DNA of 64,000 nucleotides from Crocinitomix catalasitica ATCC 23190. Lineage in GTDB: Bacteria; Bacteroidota; Bacteroidia; Flavobacteriales_D; Crocinitomicaceae. The notes beneath the pieces were generated by a model. That model was not told the DNA's origin and did no database searches. It saw only the letters and a list, made by a program, of their open reading frames with translations. The stretch covers positions 1 to 64,000 of the forward strand of contig NZ_KK211318.1 of assembly GCF_000621625.1 (NCBI RefSeq), given 5' to 3'. This document shows, piece after piece, positions 8,100 through 17,246 of the stretch; positions within the stretch are counted from its first letter, which is position 1; the number at the start of each line of letters is the position of its first letter. A program made the translations under genes and the position numbers.

Positions 8100-9230
8100 T
8101 TAAGCTTTCGCTAAATTAGCAGCCGTAGGCATACCTAGTTGTTTTAACATTTTACCATGACTGATAATCGCGCTGATAAAGGTAGGTTCAGAATAATAAG
8201 GAATTCCGTACTCTTTTGCAGTTTGCTTAACAATTACCGATAATTTTTTATAGTGAACATGACAAATATTCGGGAATAAATGGTGTTCAATTTGATAGTT
8301 CAAACCACCAATCAACCAATATAAAATTCGACTTTTAGGTGCGAAGTTTGCAGTTGTTTGTAATTGGTGAATGGCCCAGTTATTCTCAATTGTAAGATCT
8401 GTTTCTGGAACAGGGAATTGTGTATCAGGAATAACGTGTGCAGGCTGGAATACAATCGCTAAAGTAAATCCTGCAATTAAATGCATCATCAAAATAAAGA
8501 TTGGAATTAACCACCATGAAATATCTAATACCAATAACGGAATAACTAAAACGTAAGCATAATAAACAACTTTAGTCAATAATAACTCCATGAACAGCTT
8601 ACCAAATTTGATGTTTTCTGTTTTGGTTAAGTCCATTTTCTTATATCTAAACAACTGTTGAAAATCTTTAGTTGTGATCCACATTACAGTCATTAAACTA
8701 TAAAAGAACCAAGCATAAATAAATTGAAAGCGATGGGCTTTAATATATTTATCCGTTGGTGAGAAACGAAGTAATGGTAATGCTGGAGAAATATCTTCAT
8801 CATAACCATGAATATTTGTGTAACTATGGTGTAAGATATTGTGTTGAATTTTCCAAGTCGGAGCATAACCACCAACTAAGTTGACAATTCTACCTACAAA
8901 ATAATTTACTTTTTCATTTTTAGAATAAGCACCATGATTAGCATCGTGCATTACTGATAATCCTATACCAGCGACTCCGAATCCCATTACGACCCAGCAT
9001 AAAGCAATAAGCCAAACATTAGTAACTGCACCAAATATCATTAAGAAATATGGTGTAAAATATAACAATACCATAAAAGCGGTTTTCACTTTCATATTGG
9101 TATTAGCGTATTTTGAAATATTATTTTCTTTGAAGTAAGTACGTACTCTTTTCTTTAAAGTCGTGTTAAAATCTCTTCCAATTATATTGGAAAATTTGAT
9201 GGGTTTTAGTTGTTTGTGGGACTTCTCCAT
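8100..9230 (-). CDS. Fatty-acid desaturase, first of three tandem copies (linoleoyl-CoA desaturase-like)
   Basis: 376 residues from MEKSHKQLKPIKF; a longer reading from 9269 would add 13 residues lacking in the two sister copies. The three histidine boxes of membrane di-iron desaturases are present: HDANHGA, HNILHHSYTN and QIEHHLFP. The Gln opening the third box is typical of front-end (delta-5/delta-6) acyl-lipid or acyl-CoA desaturases; there is no fused cytochrome b5. Four to six membrane segments are likely. Such enzymes add double bonds to acyl chains of membrane lipids, often in response to cold. The position of the double bond and the electron donor cannot be inferred. A -7 box precedes the gene. 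Confidence 0.9.
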   Translation of the reverse strand: MEKSHKQLKPIKFSNIIGRDFNTTLKKRVRTYFKENNISKYANTNMKVKTAFMVLLYFTPYFLMIFGAVTNVWLIALCWVVMGFGVAGIGLSVMHDANHGAYSKNEKVNYFVGRIVNLVGGYAPTWKIQHNILHHSYTNIHGYDEDISPALPLLRFSPTDKYIKAHRFQFIYAWFFYSLMTVMWITTKDFQQLFRYKKMDLTKTENIKFGKLFMELLLTKVVYYAYVLVIPLLVLDISWWLIPIFILMMHLIAGFTLAIVFQPAHVIPDTQFPVPETDLTIENNWAIHQLQTTANFAPKSRILYWLIGGLNYQIEHHLFPNICHVHYKKLSVIVKQTAKEYGIPYYSEPTFISAIISHGKMLKQLGMPTAANLAKA

Positions 9231-9246
9231 ACATTTTTTGTTTGTA

Positions 9247-9254
9247 CAAAGATA
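9247..9254 (-). promoter_or_regulatory. Candidate -7 box TATCTTTG upstream of desaturase copy 1
   Basis: Exact TAnnTTTG on the minus strand, 16 nt upstream of the chosen start at 9230. It lies inside the rejected 5' extension, which supports the shorter start. No -33 TTTG at the usual spacing. Confidence 0.45.
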
Positions 9255-9338
9255 CGCTTTTTTGACCAAACGGAAAAATAAATAAGCGATCTACCTTTTT
9301 TGTGGTAGGGTATTCAAACGAAAATAGAGGGGGGACAA

Positions 9339-10469
9339 TTAAGACATCGCCAGATTAACTTCAGTTGGCTGCCCTAGCTTATGAAGCATTTTTGCATGAC
9401 TTTTAATCGCACTAAAAAATGTAGGTTCCGAATAATAAGGTACTTCAAATTCAAGCGCTGTAGCTTTTACAATTTTAGATAATTCCTTATAATGTACGTG
9501 GCATATATTAGGAAAAAGGTGATGTTCAACTTGATAATTTAAACCACCAACAAACCAATAAAGTATGCGACTTTTAGGTGCAAAGTTTGAAGTAGTTTCT
9601 AATTGATGAATAGCCCAATTGTTTTCGATAGTTAAATCCCTTTCTGGCATTGGAAATCCAGTGTCAGGCGTAACATGTGCCGGTTGGAAAACAATAGCCA
9701 GAATTAAACCTGCAATCATTTGCATCATAAGAATTAACAATGGAATAAAATACCAAGCAATGTCAATAAATATGATTGGAATAACCATGATATAGAGGTA
9801 ATAGAACACTTTTGTTAAAATCAATTCACGAAATAATGGTTTAAAGTTTACATTCTCTGTTTTTGTTAACCCCATTTTTTTGTAACGGAACAATTGCTGA
9901 AAATCCTTTGTAGTCATCCACATTACAGTCATTAAACTATAGAAGAACCAAGCATAGAGATATTGAAAACGGTGAACTCTACTATACTTATCAGTAGGAG
10001 CAAAACGCAATAAAGGCAATGCGGGAGAAATGTCTTCGTCATACCCGTGAATATTTGTGTACGTATGGTGTAATATATTGTGCTGAATTTTCCAAGTTGG
10101 TGCATAACCACCAACTAAATTAATTACACGACCAATTATAAAATTAACCTTTTCACTTTTAGAATAAGCGCCATGATTGGCATCATGCATAACCGCCAGT
10201 CCAATCCCTGCTGCACCAACCCCCATAATCATCCAACATAAAGTAATAAGCCATGGATTGGTGATAACACCAAAAACCATTAAGAGGTAAGGAGAGAGGT
10301 AAAGGGATACCATGAAGACAGTTTTAATCTTCATATTGGTATTGGCATACTTGGAGATATTGTTGTCTTTAAAATAGGCGCGAACACGTTTTTTTAAAGT
10401 TGTATTGAAATCTTTACCAATTAGTTTTGAAAATTTTAAAGGCTTTAATTCTTGGTTTTTTATATCCAT
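9339..10469 (-). CDS. Fatty-acid desaturase, second tandem copy
   Basis: 376 residues, collinear with the copies on each side over the whole length, including the opening KPLKFSKLIGKDFNTTLKKR. Histidine boxes are HDANHGA, HNILHHTYTN and QVEHHLFP. It is closer to copy 1 than to copy 3: both share HGYDEDISPALPLLRF, where copy 3 has THFDEDVDPPVPIVRF. Gaps of about 108 bases on both sides, each with its own -7 box, argue for separate transcription. A duplicate of this age, with intact boxes, is probably functional, possibly with a different chain length or position preference. Confidence 0.9.
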   Translation of the reverse strand: MDIKNQELKPLKFSKLIGKDFNTTLKKRVRAYFKDNNISKYANTNMKIKTVFMVSLYLSPYLLMVFGVITNPWLITLCWMIMGVGAAGIGLAVMHDANHGAYSKSEKVNFIIGRVINLVGGYAPTWKIQHNILHHTYTNIHGYDEDISPALPLLRFAPTDKYSRVHRFQYLYAWFFYSLMTVMWMTTKDFQQLFRYKKMGLTKTENVNFKPLFRELILTKVFYYLYIMVIPIIFIDIAWYFIPLLILMMQMIAGLILAIVFQPAHVTPDTGFPMPERDLTIENNWAIHQLETTSNFAPKSRILYWFVGGLNYQVEHHLFPNICHVHYKELSKIVKATALEFEVPYYSEPTFFSAIKSHAKMLHKLGQPTEVNLAMS

Positions 10470-10488
10470 GCAAATTTTTAAATGTACC

Positions 10489-10496
10489 CAAATGTA
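10489..10496 (-). promoter_or_regulatory. Candidate -7 box TACATTTG upstream of desaturase copy 2
   Basis: Exact TAnnTTTG on the minus strand, 19 nt upstream of the start at 10469. No matching -33 element. Confidence 0.45.
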
Positions 10497-10577
10497 GGCA
10501 TTTAAAAACTAGGATTAGGGATTTGATCAATTTCAAACGTTTTTCACAGAAATTTAACGCACCTTATATACCGTAAT

Positions 10578-11696
10578 TTATACAGCAGGAGTCGGTTGGC
10601 CAAGTTGTTTTAGCATTCTTGCATGACTTCTTACCGCGCTAAAGAATGTTGGTTCTGAATAGTAAGGAACGCCAAACTCTTCTGCTGTTTGTTTCACAAT
10701 AACAGAAAGTTTTTTGTAATGTACATGGCAGATATTCGGAAATAAGTGGTGTTCAACTTGGTAATTCAGTCCGCCAATAAACCATTGAAAAATCCTACTT
10801 TTTGGTCCAAAATTTGACGTTGTCTCCAATTGATGAATAGCCCAATTGTTCTCTATACGCAAATCATCTGTTGCTTTAGGGAAAGCTGCTTCTGGAACAA
10901 CATGTGCTAAAATAAAGACAATAGCTAAAGTAAATCCGGCAATTAATTGTTTCATTAATAATAACAATAAAAGTCCCCACCAAGGCACGTCCATAAATAT
11001 TAATGGAAGCACAAAAATATATGTGTAGTATACAAGTTTCGAAATCAATAATTCCCAGAAAAGTGGTGTAAAATTCTCATTCTCTGTTTTGGTTAAGCCC
11101 ATTCCTTTATAACGGAATAATTGTTGGAAATCTTTAATTGTAATCCAAGCAACTGTCATTAAACTGTAGAAAAACCAAGCATATAAAAATTGATATTTGT
11201 GAATCTTGCGGTATTTATCGTGTGGTGTAAATCTAACAATTGGAACTGGTGGATCAACATCCTCATCGAAATGTGTGATATTGGTATAAGTATGGTGCAA
11301 TACATTGTGTTGTATTTTCCAGTTAGGCGCAAATGCACCAACTAAATTCATTGCTCTTCCCAATAAGTAATTGACTTTACTATTCTTCGAATAAGAGCCA
11401 TGATTTGCGTCATGGATGATAGACATACCAATGCCTGCCATACCAAAGCCTAAAAGTGCCCAACAAAGAACAATTAACCAGATATTGGTAACAACACCAA
11501 ATATCATTAAGAAGTAAGGAATAAAATATAGAGAGAACATAAAAATCGTTTTGATTTTCATATTCGTATTCGCGTATCTAGAAATATTATTGTCCTTAAA
11601 ATAAGCACGCACGCGCTTTTTTAAAGTAGCATTAAAATCTTGACCTATAGTATTCGAGAATTTTAAATGCTGAAATTCTTTTGTTTGATTAGCCAT
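10578..11696 (-). CDS. Fatty-acid desaturase, third tandem copy
   Basis: 372 residues. Histidine boxes HDANHGS, HNVLHHTYTN and QVEHHLFP are intact. It is the most diverged of the three: the second box is followed by ITHFDEDVDPPVPIVRF and the region before the third reads ILAHVVPEAAFPKATDDL, where the others have FQPAHVIPDTQFP or FQPAHVTPDTGFP. These changes lie near the active site, so a different substrate or position is plausible. It stands first in the direction of transcription, with its own -7 box. Function as for copy 1 otherwise. Confidence 0.9.
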   Translation of the reverse strand: MANQTKEFQHLKFSNTIGQDFNATLKKRVRAYFKDNNISRYANTNMKIKTIFMFSLYFIPYFLMIFGVVTNIWLIVLCWALLGFGMAGIGMSIIHDANHGSYSKNSKVNYLLGRAMNLVGAFAPNWKIQHNVLHHTYTNITHFDEDVDPPVPIVRFTPHDKYRKIHKYQFLYAWFFYSLMTVAWITIKDFQQLFRYKGMGLTKTENENFTPLFWELLISKLVYYTYIFVLPLIFMDVPWWGLLLLLLMKQLIAGFTLAIVFILAHVVPEAAFPKATDDLRIENNWAIHQLETTSNFGPKSRIFQWFIGGLNYQVEHHLFPNICHVHYKKLSVIVKQTAEEFGVPYYSEPTFFSAVRSHARMLKQLGQPTPAV

Positions 11697-11728
11697 GAAT
11701 GCGCTGTTTTAATTAATTTGAGGCAGTG

Positions 11729-11736
11729 CAAAGATA
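11729..11736 (-). promoter_or_regulatory. Candidate -7 box TATCTTTG upstream of desaturase copy 3
   Basis: Exact TAnnTTTG on the minus strand, 32 nt upstream of the start at 11696, in the short gap behind yidC. No -33 element at the usual spacing. Confidence 0.45.
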
Positions 11737-11815
11737 AGGCAAAATAATAAAAGTGCTCACTTAATTTTTAATAAACAAAAAGGATTTATTTCGAATTAAA
11801 TTGAATAGCTAACGT

Positions 11816-13762
11816 TTATTTTTTCGATTTTGCGCGTTCTTGTTGCATTTTTTGTGCTTCTTCTAAACGTTGAGCAAACTTAGATTTACCTTTCTTTTTA
11901 GGTGATTCACGATTGGCTTGAATCTTTGCTAAGATTTTATCTTCATCTAGCATAAATGCTTTAATGGCAAACATAATTCCAATTGTAAACAACGTAGAAA
12001 TAAAGTAGTAATAACTTAAACCAGAAGCGTAGCTATTAAAGAAGAAGATCATCATGATTGGCATGAAGTACATAATATATTTCATGTTCGGTAAACCTTC
12101 CATCGTTGGTTGTTGCATATTGCTAGAGTTGTAATGTGTATACACCAATGTTGTAGCTGCCATCAATAAAGTAAATAAACTAACATGCGCTCCGTATAAT
12201 GGAATGTTGAATCCAAAATCTAGAATAGAATCATAAGTTGATAAATCTTCTGCCCATAAGAAGTTCTTCTGACGTAGAATAATCTCAGCAGGGAATAATC
12301 TAAAGATCGCAAATAAGATCGGCATTTGTATTAACATTGGTATACAACCAGCCATTGGACTAACGCCTGTCTCTCTATACAATGCCATAGTCGCTTGTTG
12401 CTTCTTCATTGCATCATCTTTCTTAGGGAATTTTTTAGCTAACTTATCTATTTCAGGCTTTAATACTTTCATCATTGCAGATGATTTGTACATTTTATAG
12501 TTAACAGGACTTAGAGCCAGTTTAACAATTAAAGTCAATAAGAAGATTGCAATACCGCCACCTAAACCTAAGTTCATGAAGAATGAGAATACAGGCATTA
12601 AGAGGTAAACATTAATCCATCTGAATAATCCCCAACCTAAATCAACAATATCTTCACTACCGTTATTGTGTAATGCTAATATTTCGTAATCATTCGGTCC
12701 AAAATACCATTTCAAATCAATTGTATTGGCTATATTAGTAATGCCTAGATTTAAGTTCGCTTTGTATTTTTTGATATAAGCCGTATCCGTCTCTTCTAGA
12801 CTTAGTACTTCTAATTTTGAATCGTTTGTTGGTTTAAATCCTGTTGATTCGTTAATCAATAAAGCACTGAAATAAGCTTGTTTAAAAGCGAACCATTCTA
12901 ATGTTTCTTCTAATACCTCTTCGTCATCACCTCCAATTGATAAGTAATCGTACGAATCATCTTTGTATTTAAAGAAAACAGTACTAATTCTTTGCTCTGA
13001 AGGCAAATCTTTTTCAGTAGACAATAATTTCATATTGGCATTAAAAGCCAAGTCATCAGCTTCTGCATCTGAGAAACCTTTGAAGTAAATGCTGAAATCA
13101 ACATCGTAAGTATTGGCACCTAAAGTATATTTATAACCAACAATTTTACCAGATGGATTGGCCATCTCTAAAGTTAAAGTAGAATCTGTTTGATCAACCA
13201 AGTTAAAAGCAAAATCAGATGAATTCATCTTTCCTTTACCATCGTAAAAATCGATTCCATAATTAGAGTTCTCATCAAAAAGCTGAAGATATTCTTCTTC
13301 TTCGGCCATATAAGCACGATATGTTTTATACTCTTTTAGTTTAGCAACATTAATGTGACCACCTTGATTGGTTACTGAAATAGAAATTTTATCGTTTTCT
13401 AAAGTATAACTTTCAGGTGTGATTGAAGCAACAGGTTCTGATGCTCTAATTTCTTCAATAGTACTATCAGTAACCTTAATTAAAGTGTCTTGATTAGTAA
13501 TGGTATCTTTGAATAAGAAACCTTTTTGAATGCTATCGTAAATTTGCTCGCCCGTTGCGTTGTCTAATACAGGAACTAAGTTCGAATTAGATTTGATTAC
13601 AGCCGCATCATTTCGAACAATTTCTTGCGAAGCTTCTTCAACTTTTGCCGGTTTGTTTACCGATGCAGTGTCATTTTCTGCGACTGATTTTGCATTGAAA
13701 TAACTAAAAACAAATAGTATTGCGGCAATTATGATTAATCCTAATATTGATCTTTTATCCAT
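11816..13762 (-). CDS. yidC: Membrane protein insertase YidC
   Basis: 648 residues. An N-terminal membrane anchor (about 5-22) is followed by a large periplasmic beta-domain (about 100-360) and then the conserved five-helix core, with GGGIAIFLLTLIVKLALSP, SPMAGCIPMLIQMPILFAIF and LPNMKYIMYFMPIMMIFFF. A Lys in LIVKLALSP seems to occupy the place of the groove Arg of other YidC proteins. The tail is basic (KKKGKSKFAQ...RAKSKK), as in many Bacteroidota, and may contact the ribosome. YidC inserts and folds inner-membrane proteins, alone or with SecYEG. The gene lies downstream of pyrG on the same strand, an order common in Bacteroidota, but it has its own promoter. Confidence 0.96.
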   Translation of the reverse strand: MDKRSILGLIIIAAILFVFSYFNAKSVAENDTASVNKPAKVEEASQEIVRNDAAVIKSNSNLVPVLDNATGEQIYDSIQKGFLFKDTITNQDTLIKVTDSTIEEIRASEPVASITPESYTLENDKISISVTNQGGHINVAKLKEYKTYRAYMAEEEEYLQLFDENSNYGIDFYDGKGKMNSSDFAFNLVDQTDSTLTLEMANPSGKIVGYKYTLGANTYDVDFSIYFKGFSDAEADDLAFNANMKLLSTEKDLPSEQRISTVFFKYKDDSYDYLSIGGDDEEVLEETLEWFAFKQAYFSALLINESTGFKPTNDSKLEVLSLEETDTAYIKKYKANLNLGITNIANTIDLKWYFGPNDYEILALHNNGSEDIVDLGWGLFRWINVYLLMPVFSFFMNLGLGGGIAIFLLTLIVKLALSPVNYKMYKSSAMMKVLKPEIDKLAKKFPKKDDAMKKQQATMALYRETGVSPMAGCIPMLIQMPILFAIFRLFPAEIILRQKNFLWAEDLSTYDSILDFGFNIPLYGAHVSLFTLLMAATTLVYTHYNSSNMQQPTMEGLPNMKYIMYFMPIMMIFFFNSYASGLSYYYFISTLFTIGIMFAIKAFMLDEDKILAKIQANRESPKKKGKSKFAQRLEEAQKMQQERAKSKK

Positions 13763-14215
13763 TCCTTGTAATATTTGAACCTTTTTTTAAGGTTAACGGG
13801 TGCAAAATTAATATTTATTCTCTTTGTCTGCAAAGAAAATCCTATTAACCTCAGTTCGACTATTTCAAATGCATATAGTTGTTTTCAGTTTTCTTAGTCA
13901 ATGTATGGGTTTGAAGACGAATTCACGACGAAAATTCATTACACTGAATCAGTATAATGTAATCTACCAGTTTTTGGTGAGAAGCCCTGTAAACGGTGTT
14001 TTTTGACTAATAAATCCTTATATTAACACGCGCTGCTTACGGAAGTAAACGTATTTTTAGTAAGTTAACTCATTTTTTTTAGCCCAAGTCTAACTCTGTT
14101 GTGGGCTATTGAGAAAATTTGTAATAATAGAACAGAGATTATTCATGAGGTATAAAAACCATATTATAATAAGCATCTGCAATTATTCGGGAAAAAGGAA
14201 ACTAAGATTTGTTTA
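13763..14215. other. Gene-free stretch between yidC and pyrG
   Basis: About 450 bases. Besides the yidC promoter it holds one imperfect hairpin, AGCCCA/TGGGCT (14081-14107). The adjoining T-run is on the wrong side for a terminator of the minus-strand pyrG. The one short open frame (13824-14006, plus strand) has no start context and resembles nothing. Confidence 0.55.
13803..13834 (-). promoter_or_regulatory. Bacteroidota-type promoter of yidC (TTTG-N20-TAATTTTG)
   Basis: On the minus strand TTTG (13831-13834) and TAATTTTG (13803-13810) are separated by 20 bases, matching both the -33 and -7 elements of the Bacteroidota primary sigma factor. It lies 40 nt upstream of the yidC start and is the only two-part match found in the window. 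Confidence 0.65.
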
Positions 14216-15829
14216 TTAATCTCGTTTATTATCAATAGCAGCTTTTACAAATGCCAAAAATAAGGGGTGTGGACGTTCAACTGTACTCTTATATTCTGGG
14301 TGGAATTGTGTACCAACAAACCAAGGGTGATTTGGTAATTCTACAACTTCCACCAATCCTGTTTCAGGATTTTTACCCGTAGCCATCATACCGTGCTTTT
14401 CGAATTCAGCTAAATATTCGTTATTGAACTCATAACGGTGACGATGTCTTTCAGAAATAATTTCTTGATTGTACGCTTCACCAATTTTAGAATCAGCTTT
14501 TAATTGACATTTATAAGCCCCTAAACGCATTGTTCCACCGTAATCTTCAACATTCAATTGATCAGCCATGATATTGATCACGGGATGTGAACAGTCTTTT
14601 TCTATTTCAGTTGTATGTGCATCTTTCCATCCGATTACATTACGGGCGAATTCAACAACGGCACATTGCATACCTAAACATATTCCTAAAAATGGAATAT
14701 TGTTTTCTCTTACATACTGAATAGTATTAATTTTTCCTTTAATTCCTCTTGATCCAAATCCTGGGGCAACTAATACACCATCTAAGCCAGCTAATTTTTC
14801 TTCAACATTGGCCAATGTTACTCCGTCCGAATGAATCCATTCTAATTCAACTAAACAGTCATTGTAAGCACCAGCGTGAATAAATGACTCAACAATTGAC
14901 TTATAAGAATCTTTAAGCTCAATATATTTCCCAACTAAACCAATCTTAACAATGTGTTTAGGATTCTTTAATTTTTCTAAAAAACCTTTCCATTCTGCTA
15001 ATTCAGTATCACCTATTGCAGGTAAGTCTAATTTTTGAAGCACAACCTTATCTAGCTCTTCTTGTTGCATTAATAATGGAACTTCGTAAATTGATGCAGC
15101 ATCAATTGACTCAATTACAGCTGTAGGTTTGACGTTACAGAATTGAGCAATTTTTTTACGAATCGTACTGTCTAAGTGATGTTCTGTACGGCAAACTAAA
15201 ATATCTGGCTGTACACCAACTTCTAAAAGTGATTTTACAGAGTGTTGTGTAGGTTTTGTTTTCAATTCACCAGCGGCAGCCAAGAATGGAACCAATGTTA
15301 AATGAATAACAAGACAATCATCTGGGAATTCCCACATCATTTGTCGAACAGATTCAATATAAGGTAACGACTCAATGTCACCAACTGTTCCACCTATTTC
15401 AGTAATAATTATTTCAAAATCACCTGACTTACCAAGTAATTGAATTCGTTCTTTAATTTCGTCTGTGATATGAGGTATAACTTGAACAGTTTTACCTAAA
15501 AATTCACCTCTTCGTTCTTTATCTATAACAGATTGATAAATTTTACCAGTAGTTACATTGTTTGCTTGAGAAGTATTAACATTTAAAAAACGCTCATAAT
15601 GTCCTAAGTCAAGATCGGTTTCAGCACCGTCATTCGTTACATAACACTCACCATGTTCGTATGGATTTAGAGTTCCTGGATCAATGTTGATATAAGGATC
15701 TAATTTTTGAATGGTAACAGTATAACCACGTGCTTGTAATAATTTTGCTAGAGACGCTGAAATAATTCCTTTACCTAAAGAAGAAGTAACCCCGCCGGTC
15801 ACAAAAATGTACTTTGTTGAATTGGACAT
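14216..15829 (-). CDS. pyrG: CTP synthase
   Basis: 537 residues, the normal length. The N-terminal synthetase domain opens with KYIFVTGGVTSSLGKGI, holding the ATP/UTP site, and ends near residue 270. The C-terminal class-I glutamine amidotransferase domain has the nucleophile Cys in GICLGMQ and the His-Glu pair in QFHPEYKS. The enzyme makes CTP from UTP, ATP and glutamine in the cytoplasm, the last step of pyrimidine nucleotide synthesis. A -7 box lies 25 nt upstream. pyrE, the only other pyrimidine gene seen, is far away at 43467. Confidence 0.98.
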   Translation of the reverse strand: MSNSTKYIFVTGGVTSSLGKGIISASLAKLLQARGYTVTIQKLDPYINIDPGTLNPYEHGECYVTNDGAETDLDLGHYERFLNVNTSQANNVTTGKIYQSVIDKERRGEFLGKTVQVIPHITDEIKERIQLLGKSGDFEIIITEIGGTVGDIESLPYIESVRQMMWEFPDDCLVIHLTLVPFLAAAGELKTKPTQHSVKSLLEVGVQPDILVCRTEHHLDSTIRKKIAQFCNVKPTAVIESIDAASIYEVPLLMQQEELDKVVLQKLDLPAIGDTELAEWKGFLEKLKNPKHIVKIGLVGKYIELKDSYKSIVESFIHAGAYNDCLVELEWIHSDGVTLANVEEKLAGLDGVLVAPGFGSRGIKGKINTIQYVRENNIPFLGICLGMQCAVVEFARNVIGWKDAHTTEIEKDCSHPVINIMADQLNVEDYGGTMRLGAYKCQLKADSKIGEAYNQEIISERHRHRYEFNNEYLAEFEKHGMMATGKNPETGLVEVVELPNHPWFVGTQFHPEYKSTVERPHPLFLAFVKAAIDNKRD

Positions 15830-15854
15830 AATTTGATTTTGTAACTACGGGACA

Positions 15855-15862
15855 CAAAGGTA
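15855..15862 (-). promoter_or_regulatory. Candidate -7 box TACCTTTG upstream of pyrG
   Basis: Exact TAnnTTTG on the minus strand, 25 nt upstream of the pyrG start. No TTTG 20 bases further upstream. Confidence 0.45.
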
Positions 15863-16001
15863 GAAGAAATTAGAGTCCCGAAGTGAAATTTTATAAAATA
15901 TTCTTGAATTATTTTTTTTAAAAAAACACAGATATTACTATAACCGATTAAAGGTTAAGATAAGTAAAGGATAAAATAAATGGGGAAAGTATTACGGAGA
16001 A

Positions 16002-16496
16002 TTATAATAATTCGTTTTGTAATCCAATCATTTTTAAACAAGCAACTGCTGATTCAACACCTTTATTTCCGTGTTTACCACCAGATCTATCAATAGACTG
16101 TTGTTTATTGTTGTCTGTTAATACACAGAAAATAACCGGTGTATTGTATTCTAAATTTACAGCAGCAATACCTTGAGTAGCAGCTTGGCAAACAAAATCA
16201 AAATGTTTTGTTTCACCTTGAATGACGCATCCAATAGCAATAACACCATCTAACTCTTCGTCATGCTCTAATAAAAACTGGCATCCTAATGCAAGTTCGA
16301 AAGTACCTGGAACACTTTTAATAGTGATGTTTTCTCTATCAATACCGTTTTCAACTAAAGTATCAACAACACCTTTTAAAAGGTTGTTCGTAATGTCATC
16401 ATTCCATTCTGCTACAACAATTCCAATATTGAAATTTTCACATGCAGGTAGATTATTCTTAGTGTAATCTGAAAGGTTTTTAGATGTCGTTGCCAT
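16002..16496 (-). CDS. ribH: 6,7-dimethyl-8-ribityllumazine synthase
   Basis: 164 residues from MATTSKNLSDY, the usual beginning of this protein in the phylum; an ATG five codons upstream (16511) is also possible. The fold is marked by GIVVAEWND, SVPGTFELAL, IAIGCVIQGETKHFDFVC and the terminal SGGKHGNKG. It condenses the ribityl pyrimidine with 3,4-dihydroxybutanone phosphate in the second-last step of riboflavin synthesis and forms icosahedral or pentameric shells. With this start it overlaps the upstream TPR gene by 17 bases, so translation is likely coupled. No other riboflavin gene and no FMN riboswitch is near. Confidence 0.96.
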   Translation of the reverse strand: MATTSKNLSDYTKNNLPACENFNIGIVVAEWNDDITNNLLKGVVDTLVENGIDRENITIKSVPGTFELALGCQFLLEHDEELDGVIAIGCVIQGETKHFDFVCQAATQGIAAVNLEYNTPVIFCVLTDNNKQQSIDRSGGKHGNKGVESAVACLKMIGLQNELL

Positions 16497-17160
16497 TACT
16501 TGCTCTTGCAATATATTTATCGATGTCCGAAGCTTCTTTAGATTCAGACCAATTCTCTTTAATTTTCTTGTATGCTTTAACAGCTTTATCGTTTTGATCT
16601 AGTTTTTCGTAAACTAAACCAGCTTTCTTCAAGTATAAAGGTGTTGTATAATTATTCTCTTCGCGATTAGCAGCTTTCTCAAAATGATTAACGGCTTTGT
16701 CTAATTGATCAAGCTCAACATAACAATCACCAATTAAACCAATTGATAAACTTCCAACAATGATATCTTCGAAATCACATTTTTCAAAACTTGAAATTGC
16801 AGTTTCAAAATCTTTATTCTTCATAGCTGCAATACCAGCAGCATAATTAGCAATATCAGCAGAAGGGGTACCGCTATATTGAGATGCGATATCTTCCATT
16901 CCTAAATAATCGTCAGTGCCTAGCATTGCCGTTGATAAAGAATCTTTTTCAAAATCGTAAAATGATTGCCAACTTTCGTTTTGCGCTTTTACAATTTTGG
17001 GAGCTTTCACAAATTTTTGGTAACCCACGTAACCTAATACACCAACAACTATTGCAACACCTGCAATAATCAAAGGTTTTTTAAATTTATCAATAAAATT
17101 TTCCGTTGATGTTAAAGTTTCAATCGGTTCTACTGTATTAGCTTTTCTATCTTTTGCCAT
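16480..17160 (-). CDS. Membrane-anchored TPR protein (YfgM-like)
   Basis: 226 residues. A short cytoplasmic N-terminus precedes one membrane segment (about 30-48, KPLIIAGVAIVVGVLGYVGY). The remainder holds TPR-like helix pairs, clearest in NYAAGIAAMKNKDFETAI, GDCYVELDQLDKAVNHFEKA and LVYEKLDQNDKAVKAYKKI. The layout is like YfgM, the ancillary SecYEG subunit with periplasmic TPRs, but the similarity is of plan, not proven function. It lies directly before and overlaps ribH; this pairing is frequent in flavobacteria, though no biochemical link is known to me. A -7 box lies 19 nt upstream. Confidence 0.78.
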   Translation of the reverse strand: MAKDRKANTVEPIETLTSTENFIDKFKKPLIIAGVAIVVGVLGYVGYQKFVKAPKIVKAQNESWQSFYDFEKDSLSTAMLGTDDYLGMEDIASQYSGTPSADIANYAAGIAAMKNKDFETAISSFEKCDFEDIIVGSLSIGLIGDCYVELDQLDKAVNHFEKAANREENNYTTPLYLKKAGLVYEKLDQNDKAVKAYKKIKENWSESKEASDIDKYIARASNGNDI

Positions 17161-17179
17161 TGCTTATTAAAATAAGATG

Positions 17180-17187
17180 CAAAAATA
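17180..17187 (-). promoter_or_regulatory. Candidate -7 box TATTTTTG of the TPR-ribH unit
   Basis: Exact TAnnTTTG on the minus strand, 19 nt upstream of the TPR gene. It lies in the 86-base divergent gap shared with the glycosyltransferase gene. Confidence 0.4.
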
Positions 17188-17246
17188 ATTTTTTTTTGGT
17201 TCATTTTGATAGAAATTATAGATTTTTACAATTTCATTTTACAATT

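Noticed and set aside
8100-11696. Desaturase copies as an assembly duplication
   Set aside because: The copies differ throughout at nucleotide and protein level and have unlike intergenic sequence.
14081-14107. Hairpin AGCCCA/TGGGCT as the pyrG terminator
   Set aside because: On the minus strand it is followed by an A-run, not a U-run.
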